Assembly: GCA_913776255.1 (NCBI GenBank)
Contig: CAJYLV010000010.1
Coordinates: forward strand, 1 to 42,334
DNA from: an uncultured Sphingomonas sp.
GTDB taxonomy: Bacteria; Pseudomonadota; Alphaproteobacteria; Sphingomonadales; Sphingomonadaceae
DNA length: 42,334 nucleotides
Direction of reading: 5' to 3'
Under the pieces are notes generated by a model. It did not search any database. It was not told the DNA's origin and saw nothing but the letters and a program-made list of their open reading frames with translations. Shown in pieces: positions 26,864 to 35,939 of the stretch. The position numbers were made by a program, and so were the translations under genes. Position 1 is the stretch's first letter, and every line of letters begins with the position of its first letter.

Positions 26864-29800
26864 ATGACCGGCAGGAGTGGGTTTGGTATCATCGGCGCGC
26901 GCTCGAGCACGCTGGCGCTGGCAGCGGCGCTGCTGATCGCGGCGACGCCGGCGCAGGCGCAACAGGCCGCCGTGCCGATCGACGTTCGCCCGCAACCGTT
27001 GGCGCAGGCGCTGCGCACGCTGGCGCAGCAGGCGCATATCCAGATCGTCTTCGACGAGGCGCGGCTCGCATCGCGGCGCGCCCCGGCCGTGTCCGGCACG
27101 ATGCCGGTCGGCGCCGCGCTTACCCAATTGCTCCGCAACAGCGGCTTCGCGGCTTCGCGCACCCAGCAGGGCGTGTTCGTGGTCAGCGCGCAGCCGGCCG
27201 CGCCCTCGCCCGCTGCGCTCAGCACGCTCGGGCAGATCGACCAGGGCGAACCGGCGCGCGCCGCGGCGATCGCGGGCGAGCCGGCCGCGCCGGCGCCGGC
27301 CGATGCGGTCGATATCGTCGTCACCGGCACGCGCATCGTCCGCCCGAACCTGAAGTCCGCCAGCCCGATCACCACCGTCACCGCGTCGGAGATCAAGGCG
27401 CAGGGCGCGGTCAACCTCGAGGAAGTGACCAACCGCCTCGGGCAGGTCCAGCCCGATGCGCAGCAGAACTACCAGCAGAGCAACGGCCAGCAGCGCGGCG
27501 TCAAGCTGCGCGGGCTCGACTTCAACCGCACGCTGTCGCTGATCAACGGGCAGCGGATCGCGGGGACGGAATCGGTGGACACCAACCTGATCCCGGTGTC
27601 GCTGGTCGAGCGGGTCGACGTGCTGACCGGCGGCGCCTCGTCGGTCTATGGCTCCGATGCGATTGCCGGCGTCGTCAACTATATCATCAAGCGCAATTTC
27701 ACCGGGCTGCAGCTGTCGGCCAATTACAGCTTCTACAACCACAACAATCGCAACAACGTCTCGACCCCAGTCGCCGCGCGCTACGGGATCACCACACCGA
27801 CCGGCATGACCAACGACGGCGGGCGCGCCGATCTCAGCGCGACCTGGGGTCACAATTTCCTCGACGACCGGCTAAACGTCTCGGTCTACGGCACCTACCG
27901 CACCGCCGACGGCATCCTGTTCCGCGACCGCGACGCCTCGGGCTGCCAGCTGCGCCGCGACACCGGCAATCCGCTGCGCGTCAACAACCTGATCTGCGGC
28001 GTCACCGCCGCCTCGCCGAACGGCACGCTGACCGCCAACGGCGTCAATTACTCGAACGTCACCGGCAGCCCCGGCACCTTCGCCCCCGCCGCGACCATCC
28101 CCGGCTACCCCAATCAGGGCGACCGGCTCGCCGCGCGCGGCTACGAGCGCTACAACACCGGCGGGTTCATCAACTTCAAGGCGTCGTCGGCCGCCGAATT
28201 CTCGCTCGGCGTCATGTACCTGCGCGATAAATCCGCCAACCTGCTCTACGGCCCGTATGTGCAGGGCAGCTACCGGGTGAATTGCGACAATCCCTTCCTG
28301 TCCGCGTCGCAGGCGCAGACGATCTGCGGCGCCGCCGCCGGGACCACCGCCTTCGCGCCGCTCGGTGTGCAATATGGCTTTCCGGGGCTGGCCGGCGACC
28401 GCGACAAGGAGACATTCACCAACACGCAGACGCGCATCAACGCCTCGGTGCGGGGCGAGATCGCGGAGGGCTGGCGCTACGATATCGGCGGCGTCTATGA
28501 CGAGAGCCGGCAATTGTGGCAGCCGGGCGGCAACCCGGTCGCCGCGCACGTCAACCGCGCGCTCGACGTCGTCAACGTCGGCGGCGTGCCGACCTGCCGC
28601 TCGGTGCTCGACGGCAGCGATCCGGCGTGCGTCCCGCTCAACGTCTTCGTCGCGAACAATCCCGGCAGCGCCGCGCTGAGCGACTATCTGTTCAACGAGG
28701 GGCTGGGCAACAGCGACCTGCGCGCCAAATTCTACGACGTCACCGCCAACCTCACCAGCGATCTGACCCGCTACGGCATCCGCTCGCCGTTCGCCGAGCA
28801 GGGGCTCGCGATCGCGATCGGCGCCGAATATCGCAAGCAGCAGGAGCGCGGTCTCCAGAACGCGCGCTTCATCGAGGTCTATGGCGGGGTTGCCGACCGG
28901 TTCGCCGAACAGGACGTGGTCGAGGGCAATGTCGAGGCGCAGCTGCCGCTGGTGCAGGACGTGTCGCTCATCAAGCTGTTGCAGGTGAACGGCGGCTATC
29001 GCCTGTCCAAGTACAGCACCAATCCCGAGACCTTCAACACCTGGAAGATCGAGGCGGTCTATTCGCCCAGCGAGGACATCACCTTCCGCTTCGGCCGCAA
29101 CCGCGCCGCGCGCGCGCCGGGGCTGCGCGAGGCCAACCAGACGATCAGCTACCAGAATGCGACGATCGTCGACCCGTGCGCCAGCGTCAACGGCGTCGCG
29201 CCGCTCGCCAGCCGCGAGGCGTGCCGGCTGACCGGGCTGCCCGACAATCTCTACGGCAACGGCCTTGCCCCCGGCGTCCCCGGCAGCATCCGCTGCGTCG
29301 ACGACGTCTGCCGCCAGCGCAACAACGGCACCCCGATCGTCCCCGAGGATGCGCGCACGACCACCTACGGGTTCGTGCTGACGCCGCGCTTCCTGCCGCG
29401 CTTCAGCCTGTCGGTCGACCGCTACACGATCCAGGTCAACGACGTGATCAGCTACATCGGCGCCAGCTTCGCGGTCGACGGCTGCGTCATCACCGGCGAT
29501 CCCTATTATTGCACGCGGCTGGTGCGCGACCCGACCACCTATCAGCTGACCAGCACCGGCACCGCGGGCGGCTATATCCAGGGCGGCAACCTCAACGCCT
29601 ATCGTCTCTATGCCGAGGGCTATGATTTCCAGGCGCAATATTCGCTGCGTCTCGGCGAGAAAGCGGGCAAGCTCGACCTGCTGATGAACGGCACGCTGAC
29701 CACCGATCAGGGCGGACAGGCGGCGGTCAACCAGCCGCGCATCAATTGCGTCGGCTATTTCGGCGGCTCGTGCCCGCAGCCCGCGCCGCGCTGGGTCCAC

Positions 29801-30148
29801 AATGCCCGCGCCACCTATACGACGCAGGACGAAGTGTTCAGCGCCTCGCTGGCGTGGCGCTATATCGCCGGCACCACCGCCGGACAGAACGGCGGCCCGA
29901 ATTCGAAGCCGGAGACCGCGGTCACCGACTTCACGCGCATCCCGGCGTACAATTATTTCGACCTCGCGCTGGCGTTCAACATCGCCGACGGGCTGACGCT
30001 GACCGCGGCGGTCAACAACCTGTTCGACCGGCAGCAGCCGATCCTGACCAACACCTATGACTATGCGCTGTCGCGCGGCAATACGATCCCGCAGCGGTAC
30101 GACACGCTGGGGCGGATGATCTCCGTGTCGGCGACGACGCGGTTCTGA
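26864..30148 (+). CDS. TonB-dependent receptor with N-terminal STN signalling domain
   Basis: Outer-membrane transducer of 1094 residues. The signal peptide ends about residue 33 (ATPAQA). The STN domain (about 36-108) begins VPIDVRPQPLAQALRTLAQQ and would touch the FecR protein. A TonB-box-like VDIVVTGTRI lies near 147-156, then the plug (about 160-290) with VERVDVLTGGASSVYGSDAI, and a long barrel ending VSATTRF. It has 14 cysteines in seven close pairs (361/378, 474/488, 578/589, 772/787, 811/816, 874/883, 962/970), probably disulfide-stapled external loops. Neighbouring hexosaminidase and fucosidase genes suggest an oligosaccharide substrate. The ATG at 26864 is 54 bases after fecR. Confidence 0.93.
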   Translation: MTGRSGFGIIGARSSTLALAAALLIAATPAQAQQAAVPIDVRPQPLAQALRTLAQQAHIQIVFDEARLASRRAPAVSGTMPVGAALTQLLRNSGFAASRTQQGVFVVSAQPAAPSPAALSTLGQIDQGEPARAAAIAGEPAAPAPADAVDIVVTGTRIVRPNLKSASPITTVTASEIKAQGAVNLEEVTNRLGQVQPDAQQNYQQSNGQQRGVKLRGLDFNRTLSLINGQRIAGTESVDTNLIPVSLVERVDVLTGGASSVYGSDAIAGVVNYIIKRNFTGLQLSANYSFYNHNNRNNVSTPVAARYGITTPTGMTNDGGRADLSATWGHNFLDDRLNVSVYGTYRTADGILFRDRDASGCQLRRDTGNPLRVNNLICGVTAASPNGTLTANGVNYSNVTGSPGTFAPAATIPGYPNQGDRLAARGYERYNTGGFINFKASSAAEFSLGVMYLRDKSANLLYGPYVQGSYRVNCDNPFLSASQAQTICGAAAGTTAFAPLGVQYGFPGLAGDRDKETFTNTQTRINASVRGEIAEGWRYDIGGVYDESRQLWQPGGNPVAAHVNRALDVVNVGGVPTCRSVLDGSDPACVPLNVFVANNPGSAALSDYLFNEGLGNSDLRAKFYDVTANLTSDLTRYGIRSPFAEQGLAIAIGAEYRKQQERGLQNARFIEVYGGVADRFAEQDVVEGNVEAQLPLVQDVSLIKLLQVNGGYRLSKYSTNPETFNTWKIEAVYSPSEDITFRFGRNRAARAPGLREANQTISYQNATIVDPCASVNGVAPLASREACRLTGLPDNLYGNGLAPGVPGSIRCVDDVCRQRNNGTPIVPEDARTTTYGFVLTPRFLPRFSLSVDRYTIQVNDVISYIGASFAVDGCVITGDPYYCTRLVRDPTTYQLTSTGTAGGYIQGGNLNAYRLYAEGYDFQAQYSLRLGEKAGKLDLLMNGTLTTDQGGQAAVNQPRINCVGYFGGSCPQPAPRWVHNARATYTTQDEVFSASLAWRYIAGTTAGQNGGPNSKPETAVTDFTRIPAYNYFDLALAFNIADGLTLTAAVNNLFDRQQPILTNTYDYALSRGNTIPQRYDTLGRMISVSATTRF

Positions 30149-30186
30149 CCCCTGCGCAGGCGGTGCCGCCACGATCGGGAGAGCGA

Positions 30187-32499
30187 ATGAAGACCGGCCA
30201 TCTTATCGGGCGCGCGGCGACGCTGCTGGTCGCCGCCCCCGCCGCCGCCGCGCCGCTGACCGCGGTGCTGCCGGTGCTGCCGGTGCCGGCCGCGGTCACG
30301 CCGGGGACGGGCACGTTCCGGGTCGAGAATGGCGCGACCATCGTCGTGCCGGGCCGCGACGCCGCCGCGCGCAACGCCGCGGCGCGCGCGATCGAGGTCG
30401 TCGCCCGCACCCGCGGCCTGCACCTGCGCGTCGCCGACCGCGGCGCCGGTGCGATCCGCTTCGTCCGCACCGGCAAGGCGACCGCCGGCGACGAACGTTA
30501 CCGGCTCGACGTCACCCCCGCCGGGATCCGCATCACCGCCGCCAGCGACGCCGGGCTCTTCTATGGCGCGATGACGCTCGCGCAACTGCTCGCGCCCGAC
30601 GCGCGCTTCGGTGACGCGGTCGCCGTCCCCGCGCTGGCGATCGACGACCGTCCACGCTTCGCGTGGCGCGGGGTGATGCTCGACGTCGCGCGGCACATGC
30701 AGCCGATCGCATCGATCGAGCGCGTCATCGACATGATGGCGCAGCACAAGCTCAACAAGCTGCAACTGCACCTGACCGACGATCAGGGCTGGCGGGTCGA
30801 GATCAAGCGCTATCCCGAACTGACCCGGAAAGGCGCGTGGCGCGCGTCGGCGACGCCCAACGACGGCGCTCCTTCCGGCCAATATGGCGGCTTCTACACG
30901 CAGGACCAGCTGCGCGCCTTGGTCGCCTATGCCGCGGCGCGCGCGGTGACGATCGTCCCGGAGATCGACCTGCCCGGCCATGCGCAGGCCGCGATCGCCG
31001 CCTATCCCGAGATCGGCGTGCTCGGCGACCGTCCCCCGGTGTCGGGCGACTGGGGGATCAACCCCTATCTGTTCGGCACCGACGCGCGCAGCCTGACCTT
31101 CGTCCGCAACGTCCTCGACGAGGTGATGGCGATCTTCCCCTCGCCCTATATCCATGTCGGCGGCGACGAGGCGCTCAAGGACCAGTGGCAGGCATCGGCG
31201 ACGGTACAGGCGCAGAGGCGCGCGCTGGGCATCGCCGACGAACAACGGCTGCAAAGCTGGTTCATCGGGCAATTGGGCGACCATCTCGCTCGCCACGGCC
31301 GCCGCCTGATCGGCTGGGACGAGATTCTCGAGGGCGGGCTGCCCGCCTCCGCCTCGGTGATGTCGTGGCGCGGCGAGGCCGGCGCGATCGAGGCGGCGAA
31401 CATGGGGCATGACGTGGTGCTGTCGCCCGGCCCGGTGCTCTATCTCGACAATCTGCAAAGCGCGCGCGGCGACGAGCCGCCTGGCCGGCTCAAGATCCAG
31501 ACGCTCGCCGACGTCTATGCCTATGATCCGCTGCCCGCGGCGATCGCGCCCGCCCGCGCGCAGCATGTCCTCGGAGCGCAGGCGAATCTCTGGGCCGAAT
31601 ATATGGTCACCCCGGAGCAGCGCGAACATGCGCTGTTCCCGCGCCTCGCCGCGCTGGCGGAGATGGCGTGGTCGCCGAAGGCGGCGCGCGACTGGCCGGC
31701 GTTCCTCACCCGGCTCGATCCGCAGCTCGACCGCTATCGTCGGCAGGGCGTCGCCGCTGCGGATTCCGCCTTCGCGGTCGACTTCGCGGTGGCGGGCGGG
31801 GTCGGCGCGGCGTTGCGCGCCAGGCGCGTCACGGTGGCGCTGACCCGGCAGGCGAAATATGGCACGATCCGCTACACGACCGACGGCAGCGCGCCGTCCG
31901 CCGCCTCCCCCGCCTATGCCACGCCGCTGAAGGTCGCACCGGGCAGCGTGATCCATGCGACGACCATCGCGCCAGACGGCCGCGCGCTCGCCGCGCCGCG
32001 CCGCTTCGACACCGCCCCCGCCGCGCTGCTGACCCGCAGCAGCGCCGCGCTGCCGCCGTGCACCACCACCCCCGGCATCCTGCTGCGCCTCCCGCTCTCG
32101 CCCGACGCGACCGCCGGGCCGGCGCATAGCATGAACATCTTTGACAGCTGCTGGCGCTACCCCGACGCACCGCTCGATCAGGTGAACGCGATCAGCGTGA
32201 CGATCGGGCGGCTCCCGCGCAATTTCGCGCTCCGCCAGCCGCAGCGCGAGCAGGTGGTGTGGCGCTTTACCCCGACCAGCTTCGGCACATTGCTGGTCCA
32301 TGCCGGCGACTGCGCCGGCGCGGTGCTCGCCGCGCTGCCGCTCCCCGACCCCGCCAGCGCGCCGAACCGCTTCACGCTCGACGCGCCGCTGGCGGCGACG
32401 ACGGCGCGGGCGGACCTGTGCCTGACGATCGCGCCGCCGGTCGGCGGACCGCTCTACGGCATCGATACGGTGCGACTGACCCCGAAGGAGCCACGGTGA
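30187..32499 (+). CDS. Exported beta-N-acetylhexosaminidase, GH20
   Basis: Glycoside hydrolase family 20 enzyme of 770 residues releasing terminal GlcNAc or GalNAc. A signal peptide (about 1-22) is followed by the small N-terminal GH20b domain (to about 150). The catalytic barrel (about 155-500) includes RFAWRGVMLDVARHM, HLTDDQGWRVEIK, IVPEIDLPGHA and the catalytic pair Asp327-Glu328 in HVGGDEALKDQW. A chitobiase-type C-terminal domain (about 550-600, TIRYTTDGSAPSAASPAY) and about 140 further residues of unknown beta fold complete it. The start at 30187 follows GGGAGAGCGA. The stop overlaps the GTG of the fucosidase gene. Confidence 0.94.
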   Translation: MKTGHLIGRAATLLVAAPAAAAPLTAVLPVLPVPAAVTPGTGTFRVENGATIVVPGRDAAARNAAARAIEVVARTRGLHLRVADRGAGAIRFVRTGKATAGDERYRLDVTPAGIRITAASDAGLFYGAMTLAQLLAPDARFGDAVAVPALAIDDRPRFAWRGVMLDVARHMQPIASIERVIDMMAQHKLNKLQLHLTDDQGWRVEIKRYPELTRKGAWRASATPNDGAPSGQYGGFYTQDQLRALVAYAAARAVTIVPEIDLPGHAQAAIAAYPEIGVLGDRPPVSGDWGINPYLFGTDARSLTFVRNVLDEVMAIFPSPYIHVGGDEALKDQWQASATVQAQRRALGIADEQRLQSWFIGQLGDHLARHGRRLIGWDEILEGGLPASASVMSWRGEAGAIEAANMGHDVVLSPGPVLYLDNLQSARGDEPPGRLKIQTLADVYAYDPLPAAIAPARAQHVLGAQANLWAEYMVTPEQREHALFPRLAALAEMAWSPKAARDWPAFLTRLDPQLDRYRRQGVAAADSAFAVDFAVAGGVGAALRARRVTVALTRQAKYGTIRYTTDGSAPSAASPAYATPLKVAPGSVIHATTIAPDGRALAAPRRFDTAPAALLTRSSAALPPCTTTPGILLRLPLSPDATAGPAHSMNIFDSCWRYPDAPLDQVNAISVTIGRLPRNFALRQPQREQVVWRFTPTSFGTLLVHAGDCAGAVLAALPLPDPASAPNRFTLDAPLAATTARADLCLTIAPPVGGPLYGIDTVRLTPKEPR

Positions 32500-34604
32500 C
32501 CTCTCTCCCCCATCTGTCGCGGCGCGGCGTGATCGCCGGTGTCGCCGCCGGCCTGTCCTTCCCCGCGTCGGCGCTCGCCAAGTCGTCCGCCTCGAAGCTG
32601 GTCCCCTACGGCGCGACGCCCTCGGCGCGACAGCTCGCATGGCACCGGATGGAGCAGAATGCCTTCGTCCACTTCACGATCAACACCTTCACCGACCGCG
32701 AATGGGGCTATGGCGACGAGGATCCGGCGATCTTCGACCCCAAACAGTTCGACGCCGACCAGATCGTCGGCGCGGCAAAGGCCGCCGAGCTGCGCGGGCT
32801 CATCATCACCGCCAAGCATCACGACGGCTTCTGCCTGTGGCCGAGCGCCTATACCGAGCACAGCCTCAAGAACAGCCCGTACAAAAATGGCAAGGGTGAC
32901 ATCGTCGGCGAGCTGTCCGCCGCCTGTCGCCGCCACGGACTGAAGTTCGGCATCTATCTGTCGCCATGGGACCGCAATCACGCCGATTACGGGCGGCCCG
33001 AATATATCACCTTCTTCCGCAACCAGCTTCGCGAGCTGCTGACCAATTACGGCCCGATCTACGAGGTGTTCTTCGACGGCGCGAACGGCGGCGACGGCTA
33101 TTATGGCGGCGCGCGCGAGACGCGGAAGATCGACGCCGTGCCTTACTACAATTGGCCGTCGATCATCGACTATGTCCACGAGCTGCAGCCGATGGCCTGC
33201 ACCTTCGATCCGGTCGGCGCCGACCTGCGCTGGGTCGGCAACGAGGAGGGCGAGGCCGGCGACCCGTGCTGGGCGACGATGGACGACCAGGGCTTCACCC
33301 CCGAGAAGGGCAATAGCGGCGTGCGCGGCGGCGCGGTCTGGTGGCCCGCGGAGGCGGATGTCTCGACGCGCTACGGCTGGTTCTGGCACGCCTATGAGGA
33401 CGGGCAGAGCCGCAGCCCCGCCAATCTGATGAAAATCTATTTTGAGACGGTCGGGCGCAGCGCCGGGCTGTTGCTCAATCTCGCGCCCGATACCCGCGGG
33501 CTGGTCACCGACGAGGATGTCGGCAATCTCACCGCCTTCGGCGCCGCGCTGCGCCGGATGTATGCCACCAACCTCGCCGGCGGGGCGCGGCCGGTCGCCA
33601 GCAGCGCGCGACCCGGCCATCCGGCGGCGAACGTGCTCGATGGCGATCCCGCCAGCTTCTGGGCGAGCCACGACGGCGCGGCGGTGCCGACGCTGACGCT
33701 CGACCTCGGCGGCGCGCGAACCTTCGACGTGGTGCGGCTCGCCGAGCATCTGCCGCTCGGGCTGCGCGTCGACCGGTTCGCGATCGACGTCCGGCGCGCC
33801 GACGCATGGGTCGAGGTCGCTAACAAGGAAGGGATCGGATCGCAGCGCGTGATCCGGCTCGACACGCCCGTCACCACCCGCGGCGTAAGGCTGCGGATCG
33901 TCGCGGCGCGCGCCGCGCCCGCGATCACCCAATTCGGCCTCTATCTGGCCCCGGTACTGCTCGAACCCCCGCATATCGTGCGCGACCGCGACGGCATGGT
34001 GACGCTGACCAGCGACGCGCCGGGGCAGGAGATCGCGTTCACCACCGACGGCAGCATTCCGACGCGCGCCTCGCCGCGCTACACCGCGCCCTTCGCCTTC
34101 CCGGACGGCGGCGTGGTGCAGGCGATCGGCATCCACCGCGCCACAAACGCGATGAGCACGGTCGGGCGGCAGAGCTTCGACATCCGCAAGAGCGACTGGA
34201 CGATCGTCCGCGCCACCGCGCCCGGGGCCGAGCGGCTGATCGACGAATTGAACCGCACCGACTGGATCGCACCGCTGACCGGCGCCGACGGCCGGCCCTG
34301 CTCGGTGACGATCGATCTCGGCCGCAGCGTCGACGTGCGCGGCTTCGTGCTCAAGCCCGGCTGGCACGCGCCGCAGGGCGCCGGCGATCCCGCGTCGTGG
34401 ATGGTGCGGGTCGGCGACGATCCGGCCTTGGCCGGTCCGCCGCAGGAGCGCGGCGAGTTCAGCAACATCGCCGCCAATCAGGCCCCGCAGCGGCTCGCCT
34501 TCGCGCGTCCGCATCGTGGCCGCTATATCGAGATCGCCTTCACCCGCACCGCCAAGGGCGAACGGCGGCTGGCGATCGCGGAGATCGGTATCCTGACGCG
34601 CTGA
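32496..34604 (+). CDS. Exported alpha-L-fucosidase, GH29, multidomain
   Basis: Family 29 glycosidase of 702 residues removing alpha-linked fucose. The start is the GTG at 32496, sharing GTGA with the GH20 stop and preceded by AAGGAG at 6 bases. The N-terminus has a twin-arginine signal (LSRRGVIAG, cleaved about residue 28). The catalytic domain (about 45-355) contains ITAKHHDGFCLWPS, IYLSPWDRN and YEVFFDGANG, where Asp194 is the likely nucleophile. Then follow a discoidin-like carbohydrate-binding domain (about 370-485), a chitobiase-type C-terminal repeat (about 500-560, EIAFTTDGSIPTRASPRY) and a second discoidin-like domain (about 570-700). Export by Tat, while the neighbour GH20 uses Sec, is notable. 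Confidence 0.93.
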   Translation: MTSLPHLSRRGVIAGVAAGLSFPASALAKSSASKLVPYGATPSARQLAWHRMEQNAFVHFTINTFTDREWGYGDEDPAIFDPKQFDADQIVGAAKAAELRGLIITAKHHDGFCLWPSAYTEHSLKNSPYKNGKGDIVGELSAACRRHGLKFGIYLSPWDRNHADYGRPEYITFFRNQLRELLTNYGPIYEVFFDGANGGDGYYGGARETRKIDAVPYYNWPSIIDYVHELQPMACTFDPVGADLRWVGNEEGEAGDPCWATMDDQGFTPEKGNSGVRGGAVWWPAEADVSTRYGWFWHAYEDGQSRSPANLMKIYFETVGRSAGLLLNLAPDTRGLVTDEDVGNLTAFGAALRRMYATNLAGGARPVASSARPGHPAANVLDGDPASFWASHDGAAVPTLTLDLGGARTFDVVRLAEHLPLGLRVDRFAIDVRRADAWVEVANKEGIGSQRVIRLDTPVTTRGVRLRIVAARAAPAITQFGLYLAPVLLEPPHIVRDRDGMVTLTSDAPGQEIAFTTDGSIPTRASPRYTAPFAFPDGGVVQAIGIHRATNAMSTVGRQSFDIRKSDWTIVRATAPGAERLIDELNRTDWIAPLTGADGRPCSVTIDLGRSVDVRGFVLKPGWHAPQGAGDPASWMVRVGDDPALAGPPQERGEFSNIAANQAPQRLAFARPHRGRYIEIAFTRTAKGERRLAIAEIGILTR

Positions 34605-34628
34605 GCCATCCGCCGCCGGTGGCGACGC

Positions 34629-35852
34629 TCAGAAGAACGTCTCCACCACCTCCACCACGCGATGCGCGTCATCGGCGACCAGCACGCGCCGCCATTTGTC
34701 GAAGGTCAGGCACGGATGCGAGATATCGAAGGCCAGCACGTCGCCGACCGCGAGATCGTCACCCGGCGTGATCGCGAGATAGGCGTGCTGGTCCATCAGC
34801 CCGGTGACCTCCCAATGCGCGGGTGCGGGCAGCGGATCGCTGTCGCGGCCGGGGCGGAACAGCGTCGCGGGGCGCGGCAGCCCGGCGTCGAAGGCGACGT
34901 CGCGCTTGCCCATCGCCACCACCGCGCGCGCCGGATCGGGGATCGACTGCACCACCGCCCAGATCCGCAGCGCCGGCAGCAGCGCCTCGCCGAGCGTCGG
35001 GGCGACCGGGTTGCGCTGCAGGATCCGCTCCTGCGCGGCGCGGTACAGCCCGTCGTCATGGCTCAGGTAACAGCCCGGCCGCAGCAGCACCTGCACCGTG
35101 CCGTCGCCGGTCGCCGCCGCGCTCTCCTCGGCGACGACGTCGTACCACGCCGACCCCGCGCCGGTCAGGATCGCGGGCGTGCGCACGATCGTCCCCGCGC
35201 GCACCAGCCGCGTCACGACCTCGACCGCGCGCCGCACGAACCGACGCACCTCGGCTTCGTCGGGCAGCACGCCCTCGTAGAACTCGACCCCCGCCAGCCG
35301 CAGCGTGTCGGGCCATGCCGCGAGCGCGTCGAGCACCGCGGCGAGCTGCGCCTCGTCGCGGATGCCGGTGCGGAAACCCGGCTGATCGCGTTCCGGCGCC
35401 AGCTCGATCAGCACATCCAGCGTTACGCCGCGCGCCCGACATGCCGCACCCAGCTGCGCGATCGCCGCCGGACTGTCGACCAGACACAGCAATTCGGTGT
35501 CCGGACGCGCCGCCAGTCCGGCTATTTCGGCGAGATTCGCGGCACCGACCACCTGATTGGCGATCAGAATCCGCTCCACGCCATGCGCCGCCGCCACCCG
35601 CGCCTGCTGGCTGGTGGCGACGGTGATGCCCCACGCCCCCGCCTCGAGCTGCCGGCGGAACAACGCGGGCGCCATGCTGGTCTTGCCGTGCGGCGCAAGC
35701 GCCATGCCGTACGCGTCGATAAAGGACCGCATCCACGCGAGATTGTGCGCCATGCGCGTCTCGCTTAGCACCGCGGCGGGGAACGGCACGTCGCCGGCCA
35801 GCAGGTTCCATGGCCCGCTACCCTGGCCGACGCCCTTGTTCAACTCGATCAT
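34629..35852 (-). CDS. D-serine dehydratase-like PLP enzyme (alanine racemase N-terminal fold)
   Basis: Cytoplasmic PLP-dependent enzyme of 407 residues, of the D-threonine aldolase / eukaryotic-type D-serine dehydratase family. The cofactor lysine is Lys57 in APHGKTSMAP. The C-terminal metal-binding His379 and Cys381 sit in ISHPCLTFDKW, as in zinc-dependent D-serine dehydratases. The likely reaction is D-serine (or a similar D-amino acid) to keto acid plus ammonia through an enamine. An AGGAGG box precedes both a TTG at 35858 (spacing 6) and an ATG at 35852 (spacing 12); I chose the ATG, and the difference is two residues. It is divergent from a D-aminoacylase-RidA-permease operon. Confidence 0.85.
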   Translation of the reverse strand: MIELNKGVGQGSGPWNLLAGDVPFPAAVLSETRMAHNLAWMRSFIDAYGMALAPHGKTSMAPALFRRQLEAGAWGITVATSQQARVAAAHGVERILIANQVVGAANLAEIAGLAARPDTELLCLVDSPAAIAQLGAACRARGVTLDVLIELAPERDQPGFRTGIRDEAQLAAVLDALAAWPDTLRLAGVEFYEGVLPDEAEVRRFVRRAVEVVTRLVRAGTIVRTPAILTGAGSAWYDVVAEESAAATGDGTVQVLLRPGCYLSHDDGLYRAAQERILQRNPVAPTLGEALLPALRIWAVVQSIPDPARAVVAMGKRDVAFDAGLPRPATLFRPGRDSDPLPAPAHWEVTGLMDQHAYLAITPGDDLAVGDVLAFDISHPCLTFDKWRRVLVADDAHRVVEVVETFF

Positions 35853-35873
35853 CGTCAACGCCAGCCTCCTGAT

Positions 35874-35895
35874 AATTCAAGACGTTTACTTAATT
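35874..35895. promoter_or_regulatory. Candidate operator in divergent D-amino acid spacer
   Basis: The 87-base spacer between the divergent genes holds an A/T-rich imperfect palindrome, AATTCAAG (35874-35881) against CTTAATT (35889-35895), offset by one base. It is the only A/T-rich island here and could bind a regulator of both operons. No regulator gene is adjacent. Confidence 0.35.
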
Positions 35896-35939
35896 GCGGG
35901 GGGCAGTGACAATGCGGGTCGAGCGGTGAGGAGCGCAGC

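Noticed and set aside
27872..32640. Two long minus-strand open frames across the STN receptor and GH20 gene
   Set aside because: The sense strand carries complete, motif-bearing proteins; the antisense frames show only Arg, Ala, Gly and Asp-rich sequence.
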